DNA of 25,120 nucleotides. Source: Candidatus Zhuqueibacterota bacterium. Lineage in GTDB: Bacteria; Zhuqueibacterota; Zhuqueibacteria; Residuimicrobiales; Krinioviventaceae. Position 1 is the first letter of the stretch. The number at the start of each line of letters is the position of its first letter. The position numbers were made by a program, and so were the translations under genes. Location: assembly GCA_003854995.1 (NCBI GenBank), contig RQOI01000406.1:1-25120 (forward strand). Direction: 5' to 3'. The notes beneath the pieces were generated by a model, which had not been told where the DNA came from, did no database searches, and worked only from the letters and a program-made list of their open reading frames with translations. Below are positions 9,824 to 18,726 of this stretch, in pieces.

Positions 9824-10906
9824 CTAATGAATGATGTTATCATGACGGTCAAAAAAATACGCCTTTGCAAGATCAAATCCCAGACGACACTCAGCGCCAA
9901 CTTTGAGGTGTGATTGCGGGGCAATTCTGGCGGTTAAAACATCTTTCCCAAGCCGAACATAGAGGATGGTCTCATTTCCCATGGGTTCGATCACTTCAAT
10001 ATGGGCCGCCGCAGCGGCGCGCGCGTCACTGTTGTATTGAATGTGCTCGGGACGAACGCCCAATGTGACCTGCTCATGCACAAACGGCGCCAGTTTTTCG
10101 GCAATGTCATCCGCCAGCGACAAGAGCAAGCCCTCCGTCCGAAACTCCAGCTGATCATTCTTCTCGATTGTGCCTTGAATGAAATTCATCGCCGGACTCC
10201 CGATAAAGCCGGCGACGAACTTGTTCGCCGGATTGTTGTACAGCTTTAATGGCGTATCAATCTGCTGGATGACGCCGTCTTTCAGCACGACAATGCGATC
10301 GCCCATGGTCATGGCTTCGATCTGATCGTGCGTCACATAAACCATGGTCGATTCCAGGCGTGCGTGTAATTTTGATATCTCGGTCCGCATCTGCACCCGC
10401 AGTTTCGCGTCAAGGTTTGACAGGGGTTCATCGAACAGAAAAACCTTGGGTTTGCGCACAATGGCGCGCCCCACAGCCACTCTTTGCCGCTGCCCCCCGG
10501 ATAATGCCTTCGGCTTGCGATGCAAAAGGTGAGAGATATCCAGTATTTCGGCCGCATCTTTGACCCGTCGATCAATCTCCTCTTTGGAGAATTTCCGCAG
10601 CTTTAGACCAAACGCCATGTTCTGATAGACCGTCATGTGGGGATACAGCGCATAATTTTGAAAAACCATCGCTATATCTCGATCCTTTGGCGGCACCTGA
10701 TTCATGACTTTGTCATCGATGCGCAACTCGCCCGATGAAATATCCTCCAGACCGGCGATCATCCGCAACAGGGTTGATTTTCCACATCCGGAAGGGCCGA
10801 CGAGAACAATGAACTCTTTGTCCTGAATGTCAATATCAGCGGCTTTGACCGCAACAAAACTGTTGTCGTAAATTTTGGTGACCTGTCGAAGACTGACTTG
10901 TGCCAC
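9824..10906 (-). CDS. ABC transporter ATP-binding protein, MalK/UgpC/MsmK type
   Basis: ATPase subunit of a carbohydrate-type (CUT1) ABC importer, 360 residues. The nucleotide-binding domain has Walker A GPSGCGKST (37-45), Q-loop Gln83, signature LSGGQRQR (135-142), Walker B VFLFDEP (155-161), D-loop SNLDAK, and switch His193. A C-terminal regulatory TOBE/OB region (about 240-360; VTLGVRPEHI) follows, as in MalK and UgpC. No permease or binding protein is nearby, so it probably serves several unlinked sugar or polyol importers, as MsmK and MsmX do. GTG at 10906 follows GGGTGAG, which matches the 3' end of 16S rRNA. It sits alone between two gaps of 126 and 158 bases, so it is likely its own transcription unit. 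An operator-like repeat lies just upstream. Confidence 0.93.
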   Translation of the reverse strand: MAQVSLRQVTKIYDNSFVAVKAADIDIQDKEFIVLVGPSGCGKSTLLRMIAGLEDISSGELRIDDKVMNQVPPKDRDIAMVFQNYALYPHMTVYQNMAFGLKLRKFSKEEIDRRVKDAAEILDISHLLHRKPKALSGGQRQRVAVGRAIVRKPKVFLFDEPLSNLDAKLRVQMRTEISKLHARLESTMVYVTHDQIEAMTMGDRIVVLKDGVIQQIDTPLKLYNNPANKFVAGFIGSPAMNFIQGTIEKNDQLEFRTEGLLLSLADDIAEKLAPFVHEQVTLGVRPEHIQYNSDARAAAAAHIEVIEPMGNETILYVRLGKDVLTARIAPQSHLKVGAECRLGFDLAKAYFFDRHDNIIH

Positions 10907-10924
10907 AAACTCACCCGATGTTAT

Positions 10925-10980
10925 TGAAAGCGTTTCATTTTGCAGAACTATCCACTTTATACTCGTCGGAGAATGAAACG
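10925..10980 (-). promoter_or_regulatory. operator-like 9-bp inverted repeat upstream of the ABC ATPase gene
   Basis: CGTTTCATT (10931-10939) and AATGAAACG (10972-10980) form a perfect 9-bp inverted repeat with 32 bases between. The first copy is part of a near-palindrome TGAAAGCGTTTCA (10925-10937), which resembles LacI/CcpA-family operators but is one base shorter than the usual 14-bp form. The centres lie 41 bp apart, close to four helical turns. The ATPase start is 19 bases from the nearer arm. A regulator of sugar uptake binding here is an inference; no LacI-type gene is in the window. Confidence 0.4.
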
Positions 10981-11032
10981 GGATGCCAAAACTTTGAGGT
11001 CATGAAGGTTTGATAAAATTAATTAAAATAAG

Positions 11033-12298
11033 CTACTTTGTCAAGCCTTTTATTGCCGTGAGCGCTTCTCCCACAACATAATGTGAGCCCGTCACACAAA
11101 CGACCCACTCCTCGCGCGCCTGCGCGAGAACGTTTCGCAAACCTTCGGCAACTGTAAGAGGTGGAAATGAATTGACGCTCTGCGCGAATATTGATTGCAA
11201 TTCCTGTGCCGAAATTGCCCTGATGGAATCAGGCTCGACCGGCTGCACAAAATGGGCGATCTCGGCTATCATCTTCGTTATTTGACCAACATCCTTGTCT
11301 TTCAAGAGGCCAATTATAAAGACAATTTTTTTTCCAGCGCAGAGCTGGCGCAGCGTCCGGACAAGCTGTCCGATGGAGGCCACATTATGGGCGACATCGC
11401 AGATAATCATCGGCTCTCCTCGGATGAGCTGAAATCGGCCAGGCCAACTCACGCATTCGAGTCCCGTCGCGATATGATCATCGTCGATGCGCCAGGCCGA
11501 CAGGATATCGCACGCAGCGATGGCGAGGCAGGCGTTCGACACCTGAAAGTCACCGTTCAGTCCTAAAACATAGCTGGCTGTTCGCGCGCCCTTGATGCTA
11601 AAGCGGGTCACTCCCAACTCTTGTCCCTCGATCGCATATTGATAGAGCGCATTCAACTGGTAAAACGGCGCGTCCATTCTGGCAGCGCGATCGCGGAAAA
11701 CGCGCACGATATCGGCCGCCATCTCTCCGATCAAACAGGGCCGCCCGCTTTTGATGATCCCGGCTTTCTCGCCGGCAATCTTTGCCAGCGTCCCGCCAAG
11801 ATGCTCAGTGTGATCGAAAGAAATAGTGGTGATGATGGACAATTCAGGGATCACCACATTGGTCGCATCGAGCCGACCGCCAAGACCCACTTCGAGAAAA
11901 ACAATATCCGCTTTGACTTTATCGAAATAGAGAAACGCCAGCAGCGTGAGGGTCTCGAAATAAGTGGCATCGTATTTTTCGATGATCGGGCGGATGCGAT
12001 GCAAAAGCCGGCAAAAGTCGGCTGCACCAATCTGTTCGCCGTTCGATCGAATGCGCTCGCGCACATCGACGAGATGCGGAGATGTGTAGAGTCCTGTTCG
12101 ATGCCCGGCGCTTCTGAAGATCGACTCCAGCATCGCAGCGACCGACCCTTTGCCATTGGTTCCGGCGATATGCACAAATCGCGTTCGCTCGTGCGGATCA
12201 TCCACTTCAGCGAGCATACGACGCATGCTGTCCAGTCCCAATTTCCAGCCGAAAACGATTCGACTCTCCAGAAATGCTAAAGCCTGCTCGAGTGTCAT
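11033..12298 (-). CDS. folC: bifunctional folylpolyglutamate synthase / dihydrofolate synthase
   Basis: Mur-ligase-family ATP-dependent enzyme that adds glutamate to dihydropteroate and to reduced folates; 421 residues, the expected size. Seen: an N-terminal substrate region (FGWKLGLDSMRRML), the P-loop AGTNGKGSVAAML (45-57), YTSPHLVDVRERI, the ligase signature around FDHTEHLGGTLAKIAGEKAGIIK, and DVAHN at the start of the C-terminal glutamate ligase domain. Whether it does both reactions or only one cannot be told from sequence alone. ATG at 12298 has no clear Shine-Dalgarno sequence and lies 12 bases after the propeller gene stop, so it is probably read through from upstream. No other folate genes are in the window. 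Confidence 0.95.
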   Translation of the reverse strand: MTLEQALAFLESRIVFGWKLGLDSMRRMLAEVDDPHERTRFVHIAGTNGKGSVAAMLESIFRSAGHRTGLYTSPHLVDVRERIRSNGEQIGAADFCRLLHRIRPIIEKYDATYFETLTLLAFLYFDKVKADIVFLEVGLGGRLDATNVVIPELSIITTISFDHTEHLGGTLAKIAGEKAGIIKSGRPCLIGEMAADIVRVFRDRAARMDAPFYQLNALYQYAIEGQELGVTRFSIKGARTASYVLGLNGDFQVSNACLAIAACDILSAWRIDDDHIATGLECVSWPGRFQLIRGEPMIICDVAHNVASIGQLVRTLRQLCAGKKIVFIIGLLKDKDVGQITKMIAEIAHFVQPVEPDSIRAISAQELQSIFAQSVNSFPPLTVAEGLRNVLAQAREEWVVCVTGSHYVVGEALTAIKGLTK

Positions 12299-12310
12299 AT
12301 CAAAGAGCCA

Positions 12311-13984
12311 TTAATCATTGCGAAAGGGATTGTTCCAATAAAAGCGCGTCAAGCCACGAGCAGTGCCAAAATAGATGTAATCACCATCCAGCTCGATGGC
12401 ATAGACGCGGTCATCAGCCAGGCCGTCAAGCTCGGTGAATTGCCGCCAACGCTGCATTCTTTTATCAAATTTCAGCACGCCCGCATCGGTCGCGACCCAG
12501 ATGGCCTGGTGAGAGGCTAAAATTCGGTTGATGCCGGCGTCTGTCCTGTACTCTTTGGCCAATGGCGCCAGCCATTCGTCGGTCATGGCATTGAATCCAT
12601 AGACGCCCCAATCAGAGCCGAACCAGAGCTCCTCGCCCCATGCGGAGACGGCAAATATCGGCCGAGAGACGAGATTCTCATCCAGACCACTATAGTAGCC
12701 GCCATCCCCGGAGAGCTTGTCGTACTTGAAAAGGCCAAATTCTGTCGCCAACCACAGCAGATCGTCCTGCTGGGCGATGTCGAACACCCTGACAAGCCTA
12801 TGCGTAGGAAACTTGAGCGCTGTAATTCGCATGGAATCGGTCCCGACCGTGGCAAGATCTATCCTGTCGATGCCGGAATCCGTAGCGAGCCACAAAAAAT
12901 GGTCATCCAGCATCACTTTATTGATCAGGCTGTTGCGAATGCCATGCGAAATATTGTAGGTGCGCCACATATTTTTGCGCTTATCGAAGCGAACCAGTCC
13001 GTTCCGCGTACCAAACCAGACCGCGCGGGCGTCGGCGGCAATGGAAGTGATCTCTTCGCTGGCAAAACCGGTGATCAGTCGAGGTTCATAATAGACAGGT
13101 TTTGCCAACAGGCCGTGCCACTCCGTGACGCCAGTGGGCTCGTCGTGCTCCTGCACACCGGCAAGCCAATAGGCATCGTTGTCCATCTCGATATCGTCCA
13201 CGACCTCGTCCCACAGACCAAAGTCGAGCAGTTCGAGTCGTATGGTATTCAGATCACCACGTGCAGCGCCCAGCCCCCAGGTGCCAAGCCAGACATTATT
13301 CCAGTCATCTTTAATCCACGTCGTGATCTGCCAGTGACGGAACTGTAAATCATCAATATAACGCTGGCGCGAATCGAATAAAAAACCGCCGTCCATAAAA
13401 AAGTTTGGCAAAGAGTGGCTTTTTTGTTCTCTGGCGCCATGCCAGTTGATGAACTCGTCGGATAACGGCGGCGTCATCTCCTGAAACTGGGCCGAGACAT
13501 TGTCCGATACATACCAGAGGTTATCGGAAGTCACGACGTAGACCTGTCGATCTGTGCCAAATCCGACAGAGGTGATATACTGATCGCCCATTCCCATCTC
13601 ATTATAAAAAGCGCTCCGCCACATCTGCGAAGCGGGTTCCAGATAACTGATCCCTTCTTTTGTCACTGCCCACAAAAAGCCTGTATTCATATCCATCGCA
13701 GCCAGAAAAACATCATTATCGGGCAAGCCATTGCTGGTCGTCCAGGGAAAATCCCATTTGTAGCTGAACCTGTTCAGCCTGGTGATGCCGCCTGTCGTCG
13801 AAAAATAGACAAAAGTGTGTCCGATGGAGACATAGCGAACGAATCGAGTGGCGCCGACAGTCATCCAGTCGCCCTGCTCGTACGCTCTGTTCGTCTCCCG
13901 AATTCGGTATCTCGCATCCGCAGCAGCAACAGCGCAAGACAGATTGAGGAGACAGAGACAGGCGGTGAAAAGAGTTCTAGCCAT
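12311..13984 (-). CDS. secreted beta-propeller protein with two-component-regulator-type (Reg_prop) repeats
   Basis: Exported protein of 557 residues, built almost wholly of short propeller repeats. The signal peptide (1 to about 22) ends AVAAA-DARY; the Cys17 context NLSC is not a valid lipobox, so it is probably soluble in the periplasm or outside. At least nine repeats of the type [VLI]W[LF][GA]T..G[LI].[RK][FY][DN] are seen, starting near residues 58, 103, 230, 321, 363, 409, 452, 494 and 536 (for example AVWFGTRNGLVRFDK and AIWVATDAGVLKFDK). These repeats usually form the periplasmic sensor of hybrid histidine kinases, but no transmembrane helix, kinase or output domain follows. The gene begins three bases after the NtrC-type regulator gene, so the two are probably co-expressed. 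Ligand and partner are unknown. Confidence 0.8.
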   Translation of the reverse strand: MARTLFTACLCLLNLSCAVAAADARYRIRETNRAYEQGDWMTVGATRFVRYVSIGHTFVYFSTTGGITRLNRFSYKWDFPWTTSNGLPDNDVFLAAMDMNTGFLWAVTKEGISYLEPASQMWRSAFYNEMGMGDQYITSVGFGTDRQVYVVTSDNLWYVSDNVSAQFQEMTPPLSDEFINWHGAREQKSHSLPNFFMDGGFLFDSRQRYIDDLQFRHWQITTWIKDDWNNVWLGTWGLGAARGDLNTIRLELLDFGLWDEVVDDIEMDNDAYWLAGVQEHDEPTGVTEWHGLLAKPVYYEPRLITGFASEEITSIAADARAVWFGTRNGLVRFDKRKNMWRTYNISHGIRNSLINKVMLDDHFLWLATDSGIDRIDLATVGTDSMRITALKFPTHRLVRVFDIAQQDDLLWLATEFGLFKYDKLSGDGGYYSGLDENLVSRPIFAVSAWGEELWFGSDWGVYGFNAMTDEWLAPLAKEYRTDAGINRILASHQAIWVATDAGVLKFDKRMQRWRQFTELDGLADDRVYAIELDGDYIYFGTARGLTRFYWNNPFRND

Positions 13985-13987
13985 TGG

Positions 13988-15340
13988 CTATTTTATCCCG
14001 AATTTTCTCAATTTTTTATGCAAATTAGCCCGATCTGTCTGCAACGCCAGGGCCATGCGACTGACGTTTCCATCATATTTGGCGAATGCCTTTTGCAGCA
14101 CTTGACTTTCAAAATAGTGTAAGAGATCTTTGAGCGGCATTTGATCTTCATTCGAGGTGGCGTCGAATGAATGATCGGGCGTTGCCGTGAAACCGAGCAC
14201 GCTCTGCACATCCGACTCGCCAATTTCATCGCCCCGAATCATGATGCTTAGACGCTCAATGGTATTTCTGAGTTCCCTGATATTGCCAGGCCAATGATAG
14301 CTGAGCAAAAGCTGCAGCGCCGCGGGCGCGATCTTTTTCGCGCGTTTGCCATTTTTGACGGCATAGACACCTAAAAAATGGTGCACCAGAGAGAGGATAT
14401 CCTGTTTGCGTTCGCGCAAGGGTGGCACATGGATCGGTATGACGTTCAAGCGAAAATACAAATCCTCGCGAAACCTGCCGGCGCTAATCTCTTTCAACAG
14501 ATCCTTGTTTGTGGCCGAGAGAATTCTCACCCTGAACTTGAACGATTTTGTGCTGCCGACGCGCGTGAATTCGTTCTCCTGCAGCACCCGCAAGAGTTTT
14601 GCCTGCGTCTCCGGCGCCATATCGCTGACCTCATCGAGCAGCAGCGTGCCGCCTTCAGCTTCTTCGATCAGGCCTATCTTTCGTCTGTTCGCGCCGGTGA
14701 AGGCGCCCTTTTCATAGCCAAACAGCTCGCTTTCGACGAGCTCGCGCGGCAAGGCAGCGCAATTGAGCTGAACAAATTGCCCGGTGCGACCACTTTGCTT
14801 ATGAATTTCTCGGGCGATGAGCTCTTTGCCCGTGCCGTTTTCCCCATAGATGAGAATCCGGCTTTCGCTCGGCGCCGCCCGCTTGATCATCTCGATCAAG
14901 TCGCGCAATTTGGGGGAATCACCGATCATCTGGTAGTCGAGATCGACCATATTTTGCAGCTTGTCAACCTGAGCCTCGACGGCGAGCTGTTTTTCAAGCT
15001 TTTTAGCCTCCAACAGCACTTTGTCGGGATTGAGCGGCTTTTCCATGAAATCAAAAGCGCCCAATTTCGTGGCTTTGACCGCGGTCGCGATATCCGCCTG
15101 ACCTGAAATCATGATTATTTTCAGCTCCGGCTGCCGGGAAATCATGCATTCCAGCGCGGCGAGTCCGCCCATTCCCGGCATCATCACATCGCAGAAAGCC
15201 ATGTCAAAGCGTTCTGCTTGCGTGACGTCGCAGGCTTGTTCGCCGTTTTCGCACAGTGTCAGCTGGTGACCCTCCTGTTCCAGCAGCCACTTGAACGAGC
15301 TGCGAATGTTTGCATCATCATCAATGACGAGTATCCGCAT
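13988..15340 (-). CDS. sigma-54-dependent response regulator, NtrC family
   Basis: Transcription activator that uses ATP to open sigma-54 promoters after phosphorylation; 450 residues. The receiver domain (1-120) has the acidic pocket Asp7-9, phosphoacceptor Asp51 (FCDVMMPG), Ser78 and Lys100. The AAA+ domain (about 135-380) has Walker A GENGTGKE (165-172), the sigma-54-contacting GAFTGA (211-216), Walker B TLLLDE (231-236), and FREDLYFRLNV with the arginine fingers. A Fis-type helix-turn-helix closes the protein (about 420-446; GNVSRMALALQTDRANLHKKL). All key residues are intact. No cognate histidine kinase is in the window, so it is an orphan here. ATG at 15340 lies three bases after the hflX stop, with a GAGGGG/GGTGAGG ribosome site overlapping the end of hflX. 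Confidence 0.94.
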   Translation of the reverse strand: MRILVIDDDANIRSSFKWLLEQEGHQLTLCENGEQACDVTQAERFDMAFCDVMMPGMGGLAALECMISRQPELKIIMISGQADIATAVKATKLGAFDFMEKPLNPDKVLLEAKKLEKQLAVEAQVDKLQNMVDLDYQMIGDSPKLRDLIEMIKRAAPSESRILIYGENGTGKELIAREIHKQSGRTGQFVQLNCAALPRELVESELFGYEKGAFTGANRRKIGLIEEAEGGTLLLDEVSDMAPETQAKLLRVLQENEFTRVGSTKSFKFRVRILSATNKDLLKEISAGRFREDLYFRLNVIPIHVPPLRERKQDILSLVHHFLGVYAVKNGKRAKKIAPAALQLLLSYHWPGNIRELRNTIERLSIMIRGDEIGESDVQSVLGFTATPDHSFDATSNEDQMPLKDLLHYFESQVLQKAFAKYDGNVSRMALALQTDRANLHKKLRKFGIK

Positions 15341-15343
15341 ACC

Positions 15344-16621
15344 TCACCCCTCTGCATTGAGTACGACAAGTCGCGAGATTCGGTCAGCGTTGTCAATGCT
15401 CGCTTTCAGCCTGATGATCACGGTGCTGTCCTGGTACTCTATACTGGTAATATCAGCCAGGTCGTGCAGTTGGGACAGCGCCTTTGTCGCATGCATGGGC
15501 AGCGTCACGGTCATTTGACGAACCTGGGCTGTCACAAGGGCCCGAATTTTTTCGCGAAATTCGTTCATAAAGATGCCGCGTTCGGCTGATATAAAGACGC
15601 ACGGCTGTTCCGATGCTCTCAATTCGGTCAGCACTGATTTGTCCTCCAGGGCATCAATTTTATTAAAGACTTTGAGGATCGGCTTGTCATTTATCTTCAA
15701 TTCTTCGAGAACCGAATCGACTGTGTCCATTTGTTCTCTCAGGTTATGGCTCGTTATATCGATGACATGCAGGAGCAAGTCGGCATTCACAGCCTCCTCC
15801 AGGGTGCTTTTGAAGGATGCGATGAGATGGTGCGGCAATTTTCGAATGAATCCGACCGTATCGATGAGCAGGATGCGGCGATGATCCGACAGTTCAAATC
15901 CGCGTATTGTCGAATCAAGTGTCGCGAAGAGCCGATCCTCCACCAGCACCTGCGCATTGGTCAACGTGTTCAGAATCGTTGATTTGCCGACGTTTGTATA
16001 GCCGACGAGCGCTGCTTTGAACACATGCGAACGATTCTTACGCCGATTTGCGCGTTGCGTGGCTATTTTTTCCAGCTCCCGTTCGAGGACGCCGATGCGT
16101 CTGCGGACGAGTCTTCGATCGACCTCCAGCTGCGTCTCGCCCGGCCCGCGCACGCCGATACCGCCGACCTGTCGAGACAAGTGCGTCCATTGTCGCGTCA
16201 GGCGCGGTAACAGATAATTGAGCTGGGCCAGCTCGACTTGCGTGCGCGCCTCACGCGTGCGCGCATTCCTGGCAAAAATATCGAGTATGAGCCCACTGCG
16301 ATCTAAAATCTTGTTCCCGCAGAGGGACTCTATGTTTTTCGCTTGTGCCGGCGACAAGTCATCATCGAAAATGATGAGATCCGCATCGAGGTATTTTGTC
16401 ATTTTGGCCAGCTCCTCGACCTTGCCGCGGCCGAGCATAAAAGCCGGATCCAGCCGATGGCGATCCTGAACGACTCTTTCGACGACGACGGCGCCGGCAG
16501 TGTCGGCCAGCAGCTCCAATTCATCCAAATTTTCATCAATGACAGACCGCTCCTGACCTGGCCTGACTATGCCGACGATGATGGCAATTTCTCTTTCTTT
16601 GGCAGTTCCTACGCTCTGCAC
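15344..16621 (-). CDS. hflX: ribosome-associated GTPase HflX
   Basis: Conserved GTPase that binds the 50S subunit and splits stalled ribosomes, notably after heat or antibiotic stress in E. coli; 425 residues. The N-terminal HflX domain includes FMLGRGKVEEL, DLIIFDDDLSPAQ and LDRSGLILDIFA. The linker GGIGVRGPGETQLE (153-166) is the family signature. The GTPase domain has G1 GYTNVGKS (207-214), G3 DTVGF (254-258) and G4 NKID. A C-terminal domain of about 60 residues follows. The start is GTG at 16621 with GGAG about five bases upstream; that GGAG sits in the last codons of the BatA-like gene, so translation is tightly coupled. It is third from last in the BatA-hflX-regulator-propeller run. Confidence 0.95.
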   Translation of the reverse strand: MQSVGTAKEREIAIIVGIVRPGQERSVIDENLDELELLADTAGAVVVERVVQDRHRLDPAFMLGRGKVEELAKMTKYLDADLIIFDDDLSPAQAKNIESLCGNKILDRSGLILDIFARNARTREARTQVELAQLNYLLPRLTRQWTHLSRQVGGIGVRGPGETQLEVDRRLVRRRIGVLERELEKIATQRANRRKNRSHVFKAALVGYTNVGKSTILNTLTNAQVLVEDRLFATLDSTIRGFELSDHRRILLIDTVGFIRKLPHHLIASFKSTLEEAVNADLLLHVIDITSHNLREQMDTVDSVLEELKINDKPILKVFNKIDALEDKSVLTELRASEQPCVFISAERGIFMNEFREKIRALVTAQVRQMTVTLPMHATKALSQLHDLADITSIEYQDSTVIIRLKASIDNADRISRLVVLNAEG

Positions 16622-16623
16622 GC

Positions 16624-18717
16624 TTACTCCGGTCCTGTTTTTTCTGCCACCAGCGGCTTTTTTTCGCGAAAGAGAAGCATCTCAGCGAGCAACAACAATA
16701 ATGCAGCGATGGCAAAGTATTTCCACAATTCCTGACCATAGCGCCGTGATACGATGTCATCGGCCAGTGGGGCGTCGCTGTCGATGAGATGGACGTTGAA
16801 CCTGTCCTGCAGCGTCTTCAAGTCAATTGAGCGCACATCGGATTCTCGCGCATCCAGATGAACCGACCAGACCTGCAAGACGGTCCCATCAGCTAAAAGT
16901 TCATATATTCCGGGCATCTCTGTCTGTGAATATTCTATCCATGCGTCATTCATCGCCATAGTCGGCCTGAGGCGATCATATTTTTGCCCCGGATGCAGCA
17001 TCTCCAGCGTCTGATTCACGTATTGCGGCGAAATCTTTAGGCGTATTTCATCGCCCACGGCAAGGGTGTTTTCCAGATGTGTCCCGGCACTGCCGGCGTA
17101 GCCGACCATGCGGGTGAGAAGTGGCGCAAAAATGGTGCGATGGGTGATGTCTGAAAGCTGCGCATCAAAGCCCGTGGTCATGACGAGGATCGTACCCTGT
17201 CCCAGCTTTTTTTCAAACAACAGCGGATCGCCGTTGCTATACTTCATGATCGCATCGATGTCAAAGCCGCTGCTAGCCTTGACGGCAAAGTGAAATCGCG
17301 GCGGCGCGATCAGGGCATCCTGAGTTTCGAAAACGCCCGCAAAGATGGGATGGTTCAGATCGTATTGTCCCAAGCTAAAGTCTGATCTTTCACCGTCCAG
17401 AGACCCGATCACATCAATGAAGGGCGGCAAGGTCAAAGCAGGTGCGAGCGCAGAGTTGTAAGCTCGGATATCAATGCTTTCACCCAGGATCAATATGAGC
17501 CCGCCGCCGTCTTCGACAAACAGCTTTAGTTTCTCCGCGCTCTGCGCATCAAAACTGGGGATATTGGAGAGCAGCAGCACATCAAAATCGCTCAAGGTCA
17601 CATAGCGTAAATCCGACATGGGGATATCTTTAAGGGCATAATAGCGCGGGCCGATCTCTTTCGGATCGAGGACAAGCGATGCATAAAAAGTATCTTTAGG
17701 CCTGAATCCCGACAGACCAATGGTGACCACTTCCGGCACATAAAAGGAAAAGGCTCTTTCGTTGTCATCTAAAAGGTCGTCATCCTGCAAAACAACGCGC
17801 GCCGTCGAAAAGCCGGTCTTGTCGAGTGTGAATCGCAAGACATCTGTTTGTGCCGCTCCCGCATCCAACTGCATGACAAGTTGAGCGACAGGCTTTTCAT
17901 TCACAAAAAGCCGGACGAGCGAGTTATCGACGTCCCTGTCGCCGGTATTGGCGATGGTCACGGCAGCCTGGGCCACCTTGCCCTGTTCCAGCAGCGTGGA
18001 CGCGAGCTCGACATGCTCGATGGCGAGGTTCAGGGTTGATTCAGCGGCGAGCGGCAGACCGAAGAGTCGAATGTCATCGGCCCGCTGCGCCGGAGAATCT
18101 GTCCGAAATCCAGTCTCCTGCATGTCGGAGACGAGATAGATCTCCTTATTGATATTGGGTCGTGTCGCCAGCAGTCGCGATGCAAAGTCCAGAGCGGATG
18201 AAATATCCGTCAGCTTGAAGTTGATCTTGACCTCGGCGGCAGCTCGGCGCAACATGTCGCGATCATGAAACGGTCGCGCTAGTATGGTTGCCGTGTCAGT
18301 GGTCGTCAGGATATATGCCTCATCTCCGGGATGCAAGAGAGCGGCAATTTCATCGACGCGGGCCTTGGCGCGAGCAAAGAGCGATGTCCCATCGCCTGCC
18401 ACAGTCATGCTCACCGAGTTATCCAGGACAATGGCCATACTCGTTTTGGCATTTGGAGCGGTCATAGCGGACAAAGGTCCAGTCAGCGTCGGACGCGCGA
18501 AAGCTGCGATCAGGAGGATGAGAATGAGGGTGCGCAGGATGAGCAAGAGTATTTGTCGCAATCGCAGCCGTCTCATCTGCTGATTTTGCATCTCTTTGAG
18601 AAAAGCGAGCGTGCTGAAAGGGATTGTCCTCGATTTGGTCCGGGTGAACAGATGGATCAGGATGGGAAGAGATGCGGCAAAGAGGCCAAAGAGAATGACT
18701 GGATTTAAAAAGCTCAA
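16624..18717 (-). CDS. BatA-type VWA-domain inner-membrane protein
   Basis: Membrane protein of 697 residues. It opens with the BatA-type double-helix domain (FLNPVILFGLFAASLPILIH, 3-22, and a second helix at about 55-74, with the LRLRQILLLILRTL motif). A von Willebrand factor A domain follows, with an intact MIDAS DNSVS (99-103), a long periplasmic-like region, a second alpha/beta domain (about 340-560) resembling class I glutamine-amidotransferase folds without visible catalytic residues, and a last helix (about 667-684) before a short charged tail. Such proteins are often annotated as aerotolerance-related, with unknown function. BatA is usually encoded with a MoxR ATPase and BatB, which are absent here. 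The start appears to be TTG at 18717, nine bases after gmhA. The stop touches the ribosome site of hflX. Confidence 0.88.
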   Translation of the reverse strand: MSFLNPVILFGLFAASLPILIHLFTRTKSRTIPFSTLAFLKEMQNQQMRRLRLRQILLLILRTLILILLIAAFARPTLTGPLSAMTAPNAKTSMAIVLDNSVSMTVAGDGTSLFARAKARVDEIAALLHPGDEAYILTTTDTATILARPFHDRDMLRRAAAEVKINFKLTDISSALDFASRLLATRPNINKEIYLVSDMQETGFRTDSPAQRADDIRLFGLPLAAESTLNLAIEHVELASTLLEQGKVAQAAVTIANTGDRDVDNSLVRLFVNEKPVAQLVMQLDAGAAQTDVLRFTLDKTGFSTARVVLQDDDLLDDNERAFSFYVPEVVTIGLSGFRPKDTFYASLVLDPKEIGPRYYALKDIPMSDLRYVTLSDFDVLLLSNIPSFDAQSAEKLKLFVEDGGGLILILGESIDIRAYNSALAPALTLPPFIDVIGSLDGERSDFSLGQYDLNHPIFAGVFETQDALIAPPRFHFAVKASSGFDIDAIMKYSNGDPLLFEKKLGQGTILVMTTGFDAQLSDITHRTIFAPLLTRMVGYAGSAGTHLENTLAVGDEIRLKISPQYVNQTLEMLHPGQKYDRLRPTMAMNDAWIEYSQTEMPGIYELLADGTVLQVWSVHLDARESDVRSIDLKTLQDRFNVHLIDSDAPLADDIVSRRYGQELWKYFAIAALLLLLAEMLLFREKKPLVAEKTGPE

Positions 18718-18726
18718 CGTTCTCGA

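Noticed and set aside
13930..13984. Lipoprotein signal on the propeller protein
   Set aside because: The cysteine at residue 17 is preceded by Asn-Leu-Ser, which breaks the lipobox at position -3; a normal signal peptidase I site follows.
14378..15106. Plus-strand open frame opposite the NtrC-type regulator
   Set aside because: Antisense shadow of the AAA+ and receiver domains; no independent support such as a ribosome site or motif.
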